Source of the DNA: Argyresthia goedartella
Taxonomy: Eukaryota > Arthropoda > Insecta > Lepidoptera > Argyresthiidae
Direction: 5' to 3'
DNA length: 64,000 nt
Assembly (NCBI GenBank): GCA_949825045.1
Contig: OX463815.1
Location: forward strand, 29,193,356-29,257,355
Shown in pieces: positions 9,913 to 20,771 of the stretch. The position numbers and the translations under genes were made by a program. Numbering within the stretch: position 1 is the first letter of the stretch; each line of letters starts with the position of its first letter. The notes under the pieces were generated by a model. It did no database searches. It was given only the letters and a program-made list of their open reading frames with translations, and was not told the DNA's origin.

Positions 9913-10904
9913 TTTATTCTGTAATCAAGTACATTACGACGATTTCAGTTCCTATTATGCATCAAAACAAGAAAGTTAGAAGGTCGATAAGATGTACTTT
10001 GACATGAGAAGGAAGTCGCCATAGTTGTCAGCATTCAGTCTCACAAGAACCTGTTTGTTTAAGTTTACTTTAGAGCAGGTACCCAGTTTCTTATACTTTC
10101 TTTCCTGTTGTCACGAAAAAATGAAAAGTTATCAAAGCCATCACAAAAAATAACCGGATAAGCTAGAACAATATTTTCGTCAACTGTCAAGCATTGAAGT
10201 GAAGATCTGAATTCTAAATGAAGAAACGGTTCTGAACAAAATTCATTGTGTGTAGATAGATGTTTGAAAAACAACTCGTTTCCACTGTAATAGTGAATGA
10301 ATTTACAAAGAATGTAAGATAGAATGGTTTGAGGCGCCAGCGCAGACCACCAACGTTGTGGATCACAGTCTGATGTCTTCTTTAGCTGTATAGCATACCG
10401 AACTACAAAACAGTTGAATAAGATTCTTAATGAAATAACAGCAACTCAACCAGCTGAAGAATAATGATCAGGTACAATCAAAACGCAAGCTATTCCGAAT
10501 TTGGTTAAACTTTTATTCCCGCCTCCTTTTATTTTCATTAAAAGTCGACATAGTTGAGCATAATTCTGACCTCGGTCGGGCGAACAGGAAGGCATTTCTG
10601 TGAATTTAGATACACAGATGTTATAAAGGTTGATGATGATGTATTAAAATGAAAAAATGGGTTATAAATCCAAGAATGAGTGACGGTTCATTCTTTTTCC
10701 TGATGCTGAATGGAATCCGGGATCATTACGCGCATTACATATATTACATATTACATGAAATATGTAAAGAATCACAGTTCTACATAGCTTTTTTAAAACA
10801 ATGGATATAATCCATGACGGTATTTAAAGAATGCGGCACACTGTGTTTTAAAATTATAAAGTGTTTAAATATAGCTTTTAACAAATTATAATGTTAAATT
10901 ATAA
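9913..10904. other. Unassigned AT-rich sequence
   Basis: No gene, element termini or RNA structure recognised. The open frame at 10065-10274 (minus) has no recognisable motif. Confidence 0.5.
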
Positions 10905-11475
10905 TTAAACGGTGTATATATGTTACCGCCAATCTGTATAATGCAGGTATATATATAATACCTAGGCAATATATATAATACCTGGGGCGTTATTGCAATG
11001 TCTGAAATATTATTAATATTAATGCCCATTCTACCTAGATAATATATACAATGCCCAGGGATTATATATAATATCTACTTGGCCACCAGCAATGTGTAAA
11101 ATAAATAATTTCTGGTAGAATATCAGGACAAAACACTGCGGTAGTAGGTGAAGGTAGTTGGTAACGGGGGTGAGCGAAGCGAAGCCCCTTTTATCCTTCG
11201 TGTTAGGTTGAACATGTAAGAACAAAAAAAGAACTTAGTTTTAAGTTTTTTTTGTTGTTCTTACATGTTCAACCTAACACGAAGGATAAAGTGGGCTTCG
11301 CATCGCTCACCCCCTTTAGCCTTCACCTAAGCTAACGCAGTGTTTTACGCTTTTACATTTTTACATTACCAGCTGCGCATCGGGTATTATGTATAATACC
11401 TAGGCAAAGTATAAAATAAATAATATTTTATACATAACCTGCATGTTGTTGGCATTATATATACACAGTCAGGTC
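10905..11475. repeat. Degenerate AT-rich tandem-like repeat
   Basis: Variants of TATATATAATACCTAGGCAA recur irregularly at about 10950-10990, 11040-11075 and 11385-11460, and again after the inserted transposons (about 12770-12785 and 14750-14810). The array looks like an old decayed minisatellite into which the foldback, the maT element and the mariner inserted. Confidence 0.5.
11129..11350. repeat. Foldback of the family A core module
   Basis: Two copies of the core in head-to-head orientation. The left arm contains GGGTGAGCGAAGCGAAGCCC then GTTAGGTTGAACATGTAAGA. The right arm is its inverse, with GTTCAACCTAACACGAAGGA. The arms are about 100 bp and meet at AACTTAGTTTTAAG near 11235. The usual family A termini are absent. 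Confidence 0.75.
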
Positions 11476-12772
11476 ATAAGTTCTGTCACACAATAAAAAC
11501 TTTTGAATTTAGAACGCTGGCCACAAAAAAGTTCATTGAATTCGAATTTCCAATTTTTCATGAAAATAAAATTGTGTACTTTTTAGAATTTTCCTCATTT
11601 TTAAATATAGAGTGGACACTTAAAGAAGACCGTGTCGCAGTTATTGCGAAGCATCGTTGCGGTTACGCGCCAATTCAGATTTTCGACTCACTGAAAAATT
11701 TGAATATAACCAAAAGATTCGTTTATGGTACCATAAAACGATACAATGAAGACTCTAGTGTAGATGACAGGTCAAGAAGTGGTCGCCCTCGCTCTCTTAG
11801 GACTCCAGCAGTGATAAAAGCTGTGAAGGCGCGAATTCAAAGAAATCCCATACGTAAGCAGAAACTGTTGGCCCTTCAGATGGGGTTAAGCAGGACCACG
11901 GTGAAAAGGGTGTTAAATGAAGACTCAGGGCTTAGGGCATATCGAAAAAAAACAGGACATCGTTTGGACGCTCGTTTAATGGACCTGAGACTGAAGAGAT
12001 GCCGCGCTTTGTTGAAGCGGTACGCGGGAAAAAAGCATCGGGAAATTCTTTTTTCGGATGAAAAAATTTTCACCGTGGAAGAGAGCTACAACAAACAAAA
12101 TGATAAGATGTACGCACACAGCAGTGAAGAAGCGAGCAACCGTATTCCGCGTGTCCAACGAGGTCATTTTCCATCCTCGCTCATGGGTTGGTTGGGAGTC
12201 TCTTATTGGGGCTTAACTGAGGTACATTTTTGTGAGAAAGGCGTAAAAACTAATGCAGTTGTGTATCAAAATACAGTCCTCAAGAACCTTATGGAACCTG
12301 TTTCTCATACCATGTTTAATAACAGGCACTGGGTATTCCAACAAGATTCTGCGCCAGCTCATAGAGCGAAAAGCACACAAGACTGGCTGGCGGCGCGTGA
12401 AATCGACTTCATCCGGCACGAAGACTGGCCCTCCTCCAGTCCAGATTTGAGTCCGTTAGATTACAAGATATGGCAACACTTGGAGGAAAAGGCCTGCTCA
12501 AAGCCTCATCCTGATTTGGAGTCACTCAAGGCATCCTTGATTAAGGTAGCCGCCGATATTGACATGGACCTCGTTCGTGCTGCGATAGACGACTGGCCGC
12601 GCAGAAGAAAGGCCTGTATTCAAAATCGCGGGGGTCATTTTGAATAAACTTTATTACCATAAGAATTTATGTTTTATTAAGTTCATTTTGCTATATAAAT
12701 GTTTACATAAATAATAAACATGTCTAAAATATTTCATATTGCACATGTGACAGAACTTATGACCTGACTATG
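11464..12772 (+). mobile_element. maT-type Tc1/mariner element (DD37D), nearly complete
   Basis: A 1309-bp element flanked by TA (11462-11463 and 12773-12774). Terminal inverted repeats are nearly identical over about 26 bp: left CACAGTCAGGTCATAAGTTC, right strand CATAGTCAGGTCATAAGTTC, both continuing TGTCACA. The interior is one transposase reading frame. The close match of the two ends and the long open frame suggest a fairly young insertion. Confidence 0.92.
11607..12647 (+). CDS. maT-type transposase (DD37D)
   Basis: Tc1/mariner-superfamily transposase of about 346 codons. The N-terminal part is a paired helix-turn-helix region (DRVAVIAKHRCGYAPIQIF; the second around GLSRTTVKRVL). The linker has a GRPR-like motif (SGRPRS). 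Catalytic residues are D in LFSDEK, D in FQQDSAPAH and D in SPLDYKIW. I count 37 residues between the second and third, which defines the DD37D maT group. The C-terminus is intact to the TAA at 12645-12647. The frame is open upstream to at least GTG 11574, but no in-frame ATG exists where the family usually begins. ATA at 11607-11609, just before EWTLKED, sits at the expected start and may be a mutated ATG. The element may thus be complete but not translatable from its normal start. Confidence 0.85.
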   Translation: MEWTLKEDRVAVIAKHRCGYAPIQIFDSLKNLNITKRFVYGTIKRYNEDSSVDDRSRSGRPRSLRTPAVIKAVKARIQRNPIRKQKLLALQMGLSRTTVKRVLNEDSGLRAYRKKTGHRLDARLMDLRLKRCRALLKRYAGKKHREILFSDEKIFTVEESYNKQNDKMYAHSSEEASNRIPRVQRGHFPSSLMGWLGVSYWGLTEVHFCEKGVKTNAVVYQNTVLKNLMEPVSHTMFNNRHWVFQQDSAPAHRAKSTQDWLAAREIDFIRHEDWPSSSPDLSPLDYKIWQHLEEKACSKPHPDLESLKASLIKVAADIDMDLVRAAIDDWPRRRKACIQNRGGHFE

Positions 12773-13450
12773 TATATTGCATAACCTGTCTACAGTGGGC
12801 GTCATTTTGTATTTCTTCACCCACACTGTGCAATCCAATTTAGGACGATTCACTGACAGGCGTTTTTGAGTGCCGATTTTCTGTTTATAATGAAATTCTC
12901 TAATTTTAGTTAGAATTATGGTTATTTATTATTGTAATAGTAATCCTAATAGAATACTTTATCTTTTCTGACAATTGCACCTGATTCCAATTCGCTTTCT
13001 GCTAATATTTTTTGTTCAATTTCTAGTACCCTAAATTATACTTGAATTACTGAAATATTTTTAAATAAAGCTTTATTTGGCATTAAAGTTTAGTTTAAAC
13101 TATGCTTTATCATGTCTAAAACTATTATAAACTTAAACACAGGTTATCTTCTTATATTTATTTATCATAAAACTACTTTTTAAAATGGTACAAAAAAGGC
13201 TGGACCGTTGGAATGAGTAGCGTCGGTGTAAAATGACCGAAGCGCATCAAATTATTCATTCATCATCTAGCCTTTTCCTTCATGTGCATTTTGACATATG
13301 GTAGAAAGAGATCGGAACAAGATGAACGCTGCAATGAGTGCGAAATAGCACCTACTCATTTCCACCGCCTCCGGGTCGGCGCACTGTGTACGCATATTTT
13401 TTTAACCACCGCCTCCGGGTCGTTTCACTGACCAGGGGTTAAGGATAATA
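12773..13450. other. Spacer between maT and mariner elements
   Basis: AT-rich, no gene recognised. A 17-bp motif CCACCGCCTCCGGGTCG is present twice (13362-13378 and 13406-13422), a small direct repeat just before the mariner. Confidence 0.5.
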
Positions 13451-13637
13451 TTAGGTCCTTACATATGAAATGGGCTTTTCTTCGTACTGGCCACTTTGAT
13501 CTCAAATATCTCCTCTATGGTTAGGAATTCCAAATTCAAATTTATACAGCTATTTACTCATGTATTTGTGTTTCTAAAATTATAATTCATTTGTTTTTTC
13601 CTCAATTGTTTTTTTCTTGCGTCACTCAGCTTATAAA

Positions 13638-14675
13638 ATGGAAAACTTGAAATATCGCGTTATTTACGAGTATGAGTTTCTGCAGCACTGGTGCCACGGT
13701 AGACCGTGGCACCAGTGCTGCAGAAACGGCTCGAAGGATTAATGATGTGTATGGCGACGGTGCCGCAATAGAAAACACAGTGCGTTTTTGGTTCCAACGT
13801 TTTCTTTCTGGAAATTTCGACCTGCAGAACAAGCCCCGTGGACGGCCGGAGACCAAAGTTGACAATGAAGAATTGAAGGCTACTGTGGAAGCGGATCCAT
13901 CGCAAACCACGTCCGAGTTAGCTGCAGGCTGCGGTGTTAGTGATAAAACTGTTTTAATCCACTTGAAGCAAATTGGGAAGGTGAAAAAGCTTGAAAGGTT
14001 GGTACCTCACGAACTGAGTGAGTATCAACAAACGCGCGTTGACTGTTGCGTTGCATTACTCACCTGGCACAATAATGAAAGGATTTAAAATCGAATCTTA
14101 CCTGTGATGAAAAGTGGATCCTGTACGATAATCGGAAGCGCTCATCGCAATGGCTGAACCTTGCCGAACCAGCCCAACCATGCCCCAAGCGAAAATTGAC
14201 TCCAAAAAAGTTACTTGTGAGCGTTTGGTGGACTAGTGCTGGTGTCGTTCACTACAGCTTTCTTAAATCTGGCCAGACGATTACGGCAGATGTCTATTGT
14301 CAGCAACTGCAAATCATGATGGAAAAGCTAGCTGCTAAACAACCGAGGCTGGTCAATCGCTCTAGGCCACTGCTGCTTCATGATAACGCTAGACCACACA
14401 CTGCACAACAGACGGCTACCATATTAGAGGAGCTTCAATTGGAATGTCTAAGACATTCACCGTACTCTCCGGACCTTGCTCCAACAGATTACCTATTTTT
14501 TCGAAATTTGGATAACCTCTTGAAAGGGAAAAAATTCAACTCCGATGGGGCAGTCCAAACCGCCTTCAAAGATTTTATTGATTCCCGTCCGAATGTTTTT
14601 TTTAGTAAAGGGATCGAAGAACTACCTATGAGATGGCAAAAGTGTATAGATAGCAATGGTACATACTTTGATTAA
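13638..14675 (+). pseudogene. mariner transposase pseudogene
   Basis: The original start is ATG 13638 (MENLKYRVIYEYEF). A 52-bp perfect palindrome at 13676-13727 then shifts the frame. The usual sequence resumes at GTSAAETARRINDVYG and runs through the HTH region and the HLKQIGKVKKL and VPHELSE motifs to a TAA at 14086-14088. About 12 nt later a single-base deletion shifts the frame again. The rest, including TCDEKWILYDN (first Asp), LLHDNARPH (second) and LAPTDYLFF (third, 34 residues on), ends at 14675. The sequence style, for example KVKKL and DEKWILYDN, is that of the cecropia subfamily. Three independent lesions make it inactive. Confidence 0.88.
13676..13727. repeat. Perfect 25-bp inverted duplication inside mariner
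   Basis: Arms 13676-13700 and 13703-13727 are exact reverse complements with a 2-nt spacer (AG). The right arm is the normal transposase sequence (codons for GTSAAET), so the left arm is an extra inverted copy inserted beside it. Confidence 0.95.
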
Positions 14676-14755
14676 ATAAATATATTATATTTAAAAAAAA
14701 ACGACTTTATGTTCCTCCCATGCCAAACGCCAATTTCATATGTAAGGACCTAATA

Positions 14756-14934
14756 TATAATACCGGATTATACACATTGCCGGTAACATATATATTCATA
14801 CGTTGTATTTAAGTAATTGTGTATGCAGTCTATTTCTAGCAATTAGGGTTATCAGTATGTATTGTTTGTAGTATATGTATATTACTCGCAGTACTTATAT
14901 AATTATATTGATCGTGGTCCTCCCCCGCTCAACC
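14756..14934. other. AT-rich spacer
   Basis: A continuation of the degenerate TATATAATACC repeat that surrounds the mariner, then AT-rich sequence. No gene seen. Confidence 0.45.
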
Positions 14935-15090
14935 ATCGCCAGTCCTACCCATCATGGTTTTCTGGAAGAAATATCTTGATAGAGATAAGCTCGCCCTAGT
15001 ACATGTTTTTTTTTCTCCAATAAATAATCCATACATCTGTTTTGTGTAGTACAATAAAGAAATTACGAATTATAATGTTTATTACTTCTC
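14935..15090 (+). repeat. LINE 3'-UTR fragment
   Basis: TCATGGTTTTCTGGAAGAAA with a following stem (TATCTTGATAGAGATAAGCTC) and CCAATAAATAATCC match the 3' end seen after the LINE C-terminus at 51050-51195 (GGTTTGCTGGAAGAAATCTC). This is the 3' UTR style of Jockey/Daphne-type LINEs. No coding part is attached. Confidence 0.6.
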
Positions 15091-15614
15091 GGAATTGAAT
15101 TAGCTAATCCTGTACCCCGAGAAACCATTACCTAGCCACAAATTTGTAGGCATTGCCAAAACAATTTAGTGTTTAGTGTTATCTTTAGGCACACTCAGTG
15201 GCGGGCACATGTAGATAATTCAATGCATGCGTGGATCTAGAGCTGGTTTGGCCTTGGTTTTAAAATTACCACTTCCGTGTTACATATCCTACCTTTATTT
15301 CCCAAAGAAGTACGTAGAGGGAAACCAGTGATAAACTTTGATCTTCTAGATTTTGTAATAGAAGAAAAACACCGTTAAAGATCCGACAAAAATGGAAGGA
15401 TGGTTGGTGACGCCCTAGGGTCCTAAGGCGTGAGAGCGCCCAAGAAGTACAAACCAGAAGGGAATACCTACCTACAGCAATTAGATAAGTATTTTTTTTT
15501 GAGGGGTCGTGATTCTGAACCTTATGCCATGGTTATAAAATTTTAAACCTATAACGGGTTTTTGGGCACTGCAGTACCCAAGTGTGCTCGATGGGCTATA
15601 CAGTCAAAATTATA
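15091..15614. other. Unassigned sequence
   Basis: No gene or element termini recognised in this stretch. Confidence 0.4.
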
Positions 15615-15937
15615 GTTAATGTGACTGCTACATAAAACATAATGGAGGGCATTAATACTCGAGAGTGGTGTTATGAAGGCGAGTTTCATAATAATATCAC
15701 TCGAGAGTTTTAATGCCTATCTAATTATGTACAGTTACATACACTACATATTTTATCTACACACACATCATAAGCTCTCTTTGATGTGTTCAGGAACCGC
15801 ATGTTTGACCGGCATTGTGGCAGTGATCATTGCATTGCAGTTGTTTAGCTTGTCCTGTAGTACCAATTTCACAGACAAACTAGGGGCGGCACGCAGGCGG
15901 GCGTCGGCGTTCGATATTTGAATGTCATAATTTGACA
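15615..15937 (+). repeat. TIR repeat D, left part, split by a LINE
   Basis: Matches, in inverse orientation, 36790-37115 nearly throughout. Examples are GTGACTGCTAC, ATCACTCGAGAGTTTTAATG, the TTATCTACACACACATCATA and AGCTCTCTTTGATGTGTTCA segments, and CAGGCGGGCGTCGGCGTTCG. The match stops at about 15937, where the LINE begins. The other half resumes at 18655. Confidence 0.8.
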
Positions 15938-18650
15938 TCGATATATATTGTCGATATAGATATTGTCGATATTTGAATGTTATAATTTGTGGTGATTTTA
16001 ATGTTAATCTGTTAGAGGATAATAATATTTGTACTAGATTAAAATCTTTATTTTTATGTCACAACATGAACTATCTGTTTTTGGAGCCTACTAGAATTAC
16101 TGCAACATCTGCTACCTGCATTGACAATATATTTACTAACATTACGCCCATTTTCAAATCGGTCATCAATAAATTAACCTCTGATCACTCTGGTCAGATA
16201 GGTATATTCAATATTAAAATAAAAAAGGACCAAAAAGAGAAGAGAGAAATATTACATGTGTGCCCGTTAGTGACACTCGGCTTGAACACTACAGGAATAA
16301 TATTTTAGATAAACTATGGGAAATACCATACAGTGACGATCCAAATTTGTTGTACAACTCAGTATTTAACCTTGTCAAAAATGAATATGATACGGTATTT
16401 AAATCAAAAACTATAAAAGTTAATAACAAAGCTTTGTTTAGTGATTGGGCGACAGTTGGAATTCATAGGAGCAGACGAAGATTATATGAACTCTATGAAG
16501 ATAAATCATATAACAAAAATTCGGCCTTTCTAGATTATGTTCGTAGTTATTCAAAAATGTTTAAACGCGTTTGTGCCGTAGCTAAATCTAATTTCATTAA
16601 AAACAAAATTGAATCTAGTAGCAATGTAATGAAAACGACTTGGCAAATTATAAACAGAGAGACTGGAAAGGCCAAAGCTACACATAATAACTTCAAGCTT
16701 AAGATAGATAATCAATTGCTAAGTACAGACCTAGAAGTAGCAAAAGCTTTCGAAAATTTCTTTACGGACATTCCAGTTTCAACAACCAAGTCTTTAAATT
16801 CATCTCCCGCTGCTGCTGAATCTATACTTAAACAAAACTTTGAGGAATGTAAAACAGATTTTAAATTTAGGCACGTAAATAATGAAGACATTGTAAAAGC
16901 GTTTAAATCCCTGGAAATGAAAAAGACAGCTGACGCCCATGGTCTATCAGTAAAAATTATTAGTTCCATTGTAGATTGTATTGCACCTCACCTTTGTTGT
17001 ATATTTAATCAATGTATAGATAGTGGTGTGTTTCCTGACTTGATGAAACTAAGTAAAGTTATACCTTTATTCAAAGCTGGTAGTACATCAGACCCCACCA
17101 ATTTTAGACCCATATCGATACTACCAACGCTTAGCAAAATATTTGAAAAACTCATACTTAATCAATTGCAAAGTCATTTTTATCTCAATAATTTAATTCA
17201 TATTGCTCAGTTTGGTTTCACAAAGGGTCGTTCAACAGCCGATGCTGGTGTTGAACTAATCGACAATATTTTTGATACCTGGGAAGACGCAATGGATGCA
17301 ATAGGTGTCTTCTGCGATCTATCCAAGGCTTTTGATTGCGTCCATCATGACACTCTTGTCAGGAAGTTACGCCATTATGGTGTAAAAGATCAGGCACTTG
17401 GCCTTCTGGAGTCATATCTAACAGATAGGGTTCAGATGGTCGATGTTAATGGGAAAAGATCACCTGGGTCTTCAATAAGAATGGGCGTACCGCAAGGTTC
17501 AATTCTTGGTCCTTTCTTGTTTTTAGTATATATTAATTATTTACCTTACCTTGTTAAAGCAAAACATGGGTTAGTATTGTTTGCCGATGATACTTCTTTG
17601 ATATTTAAAGTTAAAAGACAGCAATCAAATTATGACGAGGTAAACAATGCTATCTCTAGTATAGTGAACTGGTTTACTGTTAACAATTTATTACTTAATG
17701 AAAAGAAAACTAAATGTATTAAATTCGTGTTATCCAATGTGAATCCGGTAACTACAGACATATTTATAAAAGGACAGAGATTGGACCTTGTGCAGTCGAC
17801 TGTCTTTTTGGGCATTACTTTAGACGCCAAACTACAATGGGATCCTCATTTAAATAAATTGTCGAACAGACTGAGTTCGGCAGCGTTCGCAGTTAAAAAA
17901 ATTAGAGCTCTTACCGACGTAGACACCGCTAGACTAGTCTACTTTAGTTACTTTCATAGTCTTATGACCTATGGTATTTTATTGTGGGGTCACGCTGCGA
18001 ATGCTAATAGTATATTTATTCTGCAGAAACGGGCTGTTCGTGCAATTTATAGATTAGGGCCTAGAGTGTCACTGAGGGAAAAGTTTAAAGAAATCAATAT
18101 TCTGACATTTGTGTCTCAATATATCTATGACAATCTTGTGTATTTAAAAAGAAATATAACTAATTTTCAGAAGTACAGTGATATACACAATTTTAATACT
18201 AGAAATAAAGACAAGTTGGTTGCTTATGAAAGCCGACTACATAAAATTAGTAATTCTTTTAAAGGCAATTGTATACGCTATTACAATAAGGTCCCTACTG
18301 ATATTAAAAACTTACCTTTAGACAAGTTTAAAATAATAATAAAACAGAAATTGTATAAAAAAGGTTACTATAGGATATCTGATTACTTAGAGGACAGATG
18401 TCCATGGGAATAGATTGTTTGAGTAACAGGCTGTTTCGATATATAATTAGCATTCATTTTGTAATTTGACAATATTTTATTTAAAAAAGGAAACGCAAAA
18501 GATGCGACGACTGTGGAGTTTCTTCGGTGAGCTCTTCTCCACAGATTCCGCCATTGTGTTAGTGAACTCACCCAAAAAAATGTAATGACGGATCTAAGTG
18601 ATGTAACAACATCCTATGGAAATAAATGATTTTTGATTTTGATTTTGACA
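15938..18650 (+). mobile_element. CR1/Jockey-group LINE, 5'-truncated
   Basis: A non-LTR retrotransposon lacking ORF1 and most of the endonuclease. It runs from the C-terminal endonuclease motif through the whole reverse transcriptase to a 3' UTR. The UTR has a hairpin (CTGTGGAG/CTCCACAG, about 18510-18545), AAATAAATGATT and a (TTTTGA)n tail ending about 18647. It lies inside TIR repeat D. Possible target duplication AATTTGACA (about 15928-15936), with TTTTGACAATT just after the tail. Confidence 0.85.
15973..18413 (+). pseudogene. LINE endonuclease remnant and reverse transcriptase
   Basis: The first frame (from 15973) holds ICGDFNVNLLE and LTSDHSGQI, the last motifs of an apurinic-type (EEP) endonuclease. 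The Asp-His pair near its end is intact. A one-base shift near 16250-16260 moves into the second frame, which is open for about 717 codons to TAG/TAA at 18413. That frame has NFRPISILPTLSKIFEKLI (about residue 285), QFGFTKGRSTADA, CDLSKAFDCVHH, GVPQGSILGP (about 410) and the polymerase signature FADDTSLIF (about 441). The C-terminal zone carries R-x-Y-N-K-V-P-x-D-I and FK, typical of the group. The reverse transcriptase is uninterrupted, but the missing 5' end and frameshift make the copy non-autonomous. Clade assignment within the CR1/Jockey group is inference. Confidence 0.85.
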
Positions 18651-18654
18651 ATTT

Positions 18655-18800
18655 TTTGTACATTATGGTCATAATGTACAAATTTTCAGATAAGAAATGA
18701 GTTTTTACGAAATAGTTTTACATTATGCTGGTCTTAACGTGCGGTTTTTAGACGCAGTAAAGAGGGTTTATGATACGAGTGTAGATAAAGTCATTAAACA
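18655..18800 (+). repeat. TIR repeat D, right part
   Basis: CAGATAAGAAATGAGTTTTT, ACGTGCGGTTTTTAGACGCA and GTAAAGAGGGTTTATGATAC continue the repeat interrupted at 15937. They match the inverse of 36620-36745. This end resembles the inverse of part of the left half (TTATCTACACAC... and CATAAGC/ACCCTCTTT), so the parent element has long terminal inverted repeats. Confidence 0.75.
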
Positions 18801-19232
18801 CAACTTTACAAACACCTGCATCTCTCGCAAAATCAGCGTCTCGTTAAATTATTTATCGCATTGCTTACGAGTGTAAAGAAAGTGGGTCGTTTATTCAGGG
18901 ATTAAACTTTGCATGTCGTCGTGACATCGAAAGGCTCCTTATTGTTACTTATTGCTGATAAGTTACGCTAAATTAAGATTTCACTTAAGAATATTTCGCA
19001 ACAGACCGTCTCTGAACAGGTCTACCCGATGCCCATTTACGAATTTCTCTAATCCGATTCAGTGAGTGGACGAGATAAGTTGTAATTAAGGTATTAATTT
19101 TTGCATGATACTTTTGTCCACTACATTCTATAAAATCTATTGCAAGCGGATTTAATTGGAAGAGTATAAAAGTAATTAAAAAAGTGGCCAAGTAATTAAG
19201 GAAGGGTTCCGTTGTAGCAAGTAATTATGTGA
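18801..19232. other. Unassigned AT-rich sequence
   Basis: No gene, RNA or repeat termini recognised. Confidence 0.45.
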
Positions 19233-19805
19233 CTGGATGTTTGTGTTGTAACTTTGTTTTTCATAATGTTTTTATATCTTAAAAACTGCTTATTTTATTT
19301 TGTTCAAACCAATTTTTGTTGAAAATTGTATTGAGATACACAGCATATATTTTTTGTAGATTTTTCACTCTCTTACCTTAAAAAATAGGGGGCGACACAC
19401 ATTTTTTCACTTTGGAAGGGTCTGTCTCTTTAACGATTTACTTTGAGGAAAAATGGTTTCAAGAACCTCAACGTCATTTTTAAAGAACTAACTATAAACA
19501 CCCCACACATATAGGTTTGATGAAACAAATATTTTTTGGTTTCAGTTCTAATATATCCATACATATAAGAACTGAAACCAAAAAATATTTGTTTCAGCCC
19601 TCTTTAACTATTTTAATTTTTTAAATTTTTGTTTAAAAATCTTAAAGCGGTTTATAGAATACATCTACATACCAAGTTTGAACTGTGTAGTCCTAATAAT
19701 TTCTGCGTAAAGTAGATGTGACATTCGGACCGACGGACGGACGGACGGACAGAGAGACTTGACGAAACTATAAGGGTTCCTTGTTTCTATACGGAACCCT
19801 AAAAA
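19233..19805 (+). repeat. Dispersed repeat E, copy 1, with hairpin insertion
   Basis: Nearly the reverse complement of 22105-22650. Shared segments include GGATGTTTGTGTTGTAACTT, TTTGGAAGGGTCTGTCTCTT, AACACCCCACACATATAGGT and AAGCGGTTTATAGAATACAT, plus the (CGGA)n-type run at about 19728-19752. It ends ACGGAACCCTAAAAA. Relative to copy 2 it contains an extra inverted stretch at 19550-19596. Confidence 0.75.
19521..19596. repeat. Perfect 29-bp inverted duplication in repeat E
   Basis: Arms 19521-19549 and 19568-19596 are exact reverse complements with an 18-nt loop (AATATATCCATACATATA). The left arm is the normal repeat E sequence, present also at about 22320-22350 in copy 2. The right arm and loop are absent there. 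Confidence 0.93.
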
Positions 19806-20771
19806 TGTGCAATGGAGCCTTTGTAGAATTACCACCCAGGATTATCCCTACCTGCCTCAGCGATCGGCGTGCATTTAAACTGGTCTGCATAAAGTTATAT
19901 TATCTTATAAAGCTACGAAAAGGTCGCCCTTTCTGGGTCAGATGACGTAAACCTCTAGCGAGGTGAATTTTATAAACGGACCCTCGTAAATCTCTCGATT
20001 ATTGATCGACAAACGATAACGATAAAACTTATTTATTGGGCAAAATGACTGTATGACGGGTATATCGTCGAGCTTTGATGAGATTGGGGTGGGTTTTCAA
20101 CCGTTCACTCATCTCTGATGGAAGATAAATTTAAGTATGTGAATAACTATCCAGTGACTTGTAGATACATAAAACATAGATATATATCTTGTATTATCTT
20201 CATAGGTATGTCGCGGCATTTGGATATCGACAACCCGCGCCATTGACTAAATCAAATGGCAAAGGTCCGTTGGGCAAGGAATTGAACAAAACGTGTAACG
20301 AATTGCCTAAATGTGCCTAGGCAAATAAAAACATTACACTCCTTCTTGTGCAATCGGGTAAATAATCTATCTCAAAATAAAGTTACAGAATGCTGTTTAA
20401 AGTACCACTTTTCCAAACCACGCAAATTGCACCAAATCGTGATGCAAACTGAGCTTGTAAAGCAATTATTAGCGGCTCTATAAAAGCTCAATGTATAAAG
20501 CTTTATAAAGTTCTCCAACATATTGTAATTTATGTTGAAATGGGAACTGTTGGGTGTTAATTTTGCCATTACATTACCTTTATACATGGCTTTTGATTAG
20601 CTGAATGATAGTACCATCATTATGAAAAACTTTCCCCGAAACACTTTAAATGCTGATTGCTGTTACTTGGTCATACTAATAAGACGGGGAAAAAGTAATT
20701 TCAATTCAATATCATTTAATCATCTCATCGATATAATAATAATTAGAAGTACCAGTTAAGTATAAAATATA
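19806..20771. other. Mostly unassigned; partial 4-bp-TSD family end at 20216-20335
   Basis: TATGTCGCGGCATTTGG at 20206-20222 and AATTGCCTAAATGTGCCTAG at about 20299-20320 resemble the termini and interior of the elements at 25283-26283 and 46440-46590. Outside this I see no gene; 20372-20587 has an open frame without recognisable motif. Confidence 0.45.

Larger units (their letters stand above)
13451..14753 (+). mobile_element. mariner element (DD34D, cecropia-like), defective
   Basis: A 1303-bp element flanked by TA (13449-13450 and 14754-14755). The terminal inverted repeats are identical over at least 20 bp: TTAGGTCCTTACATATGAAA at the left and its exact inverse at the right. The TTAGGT start and the transposase sequence are mariner-like. 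The body is a broken transposase gene. Confidence 0.92.
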
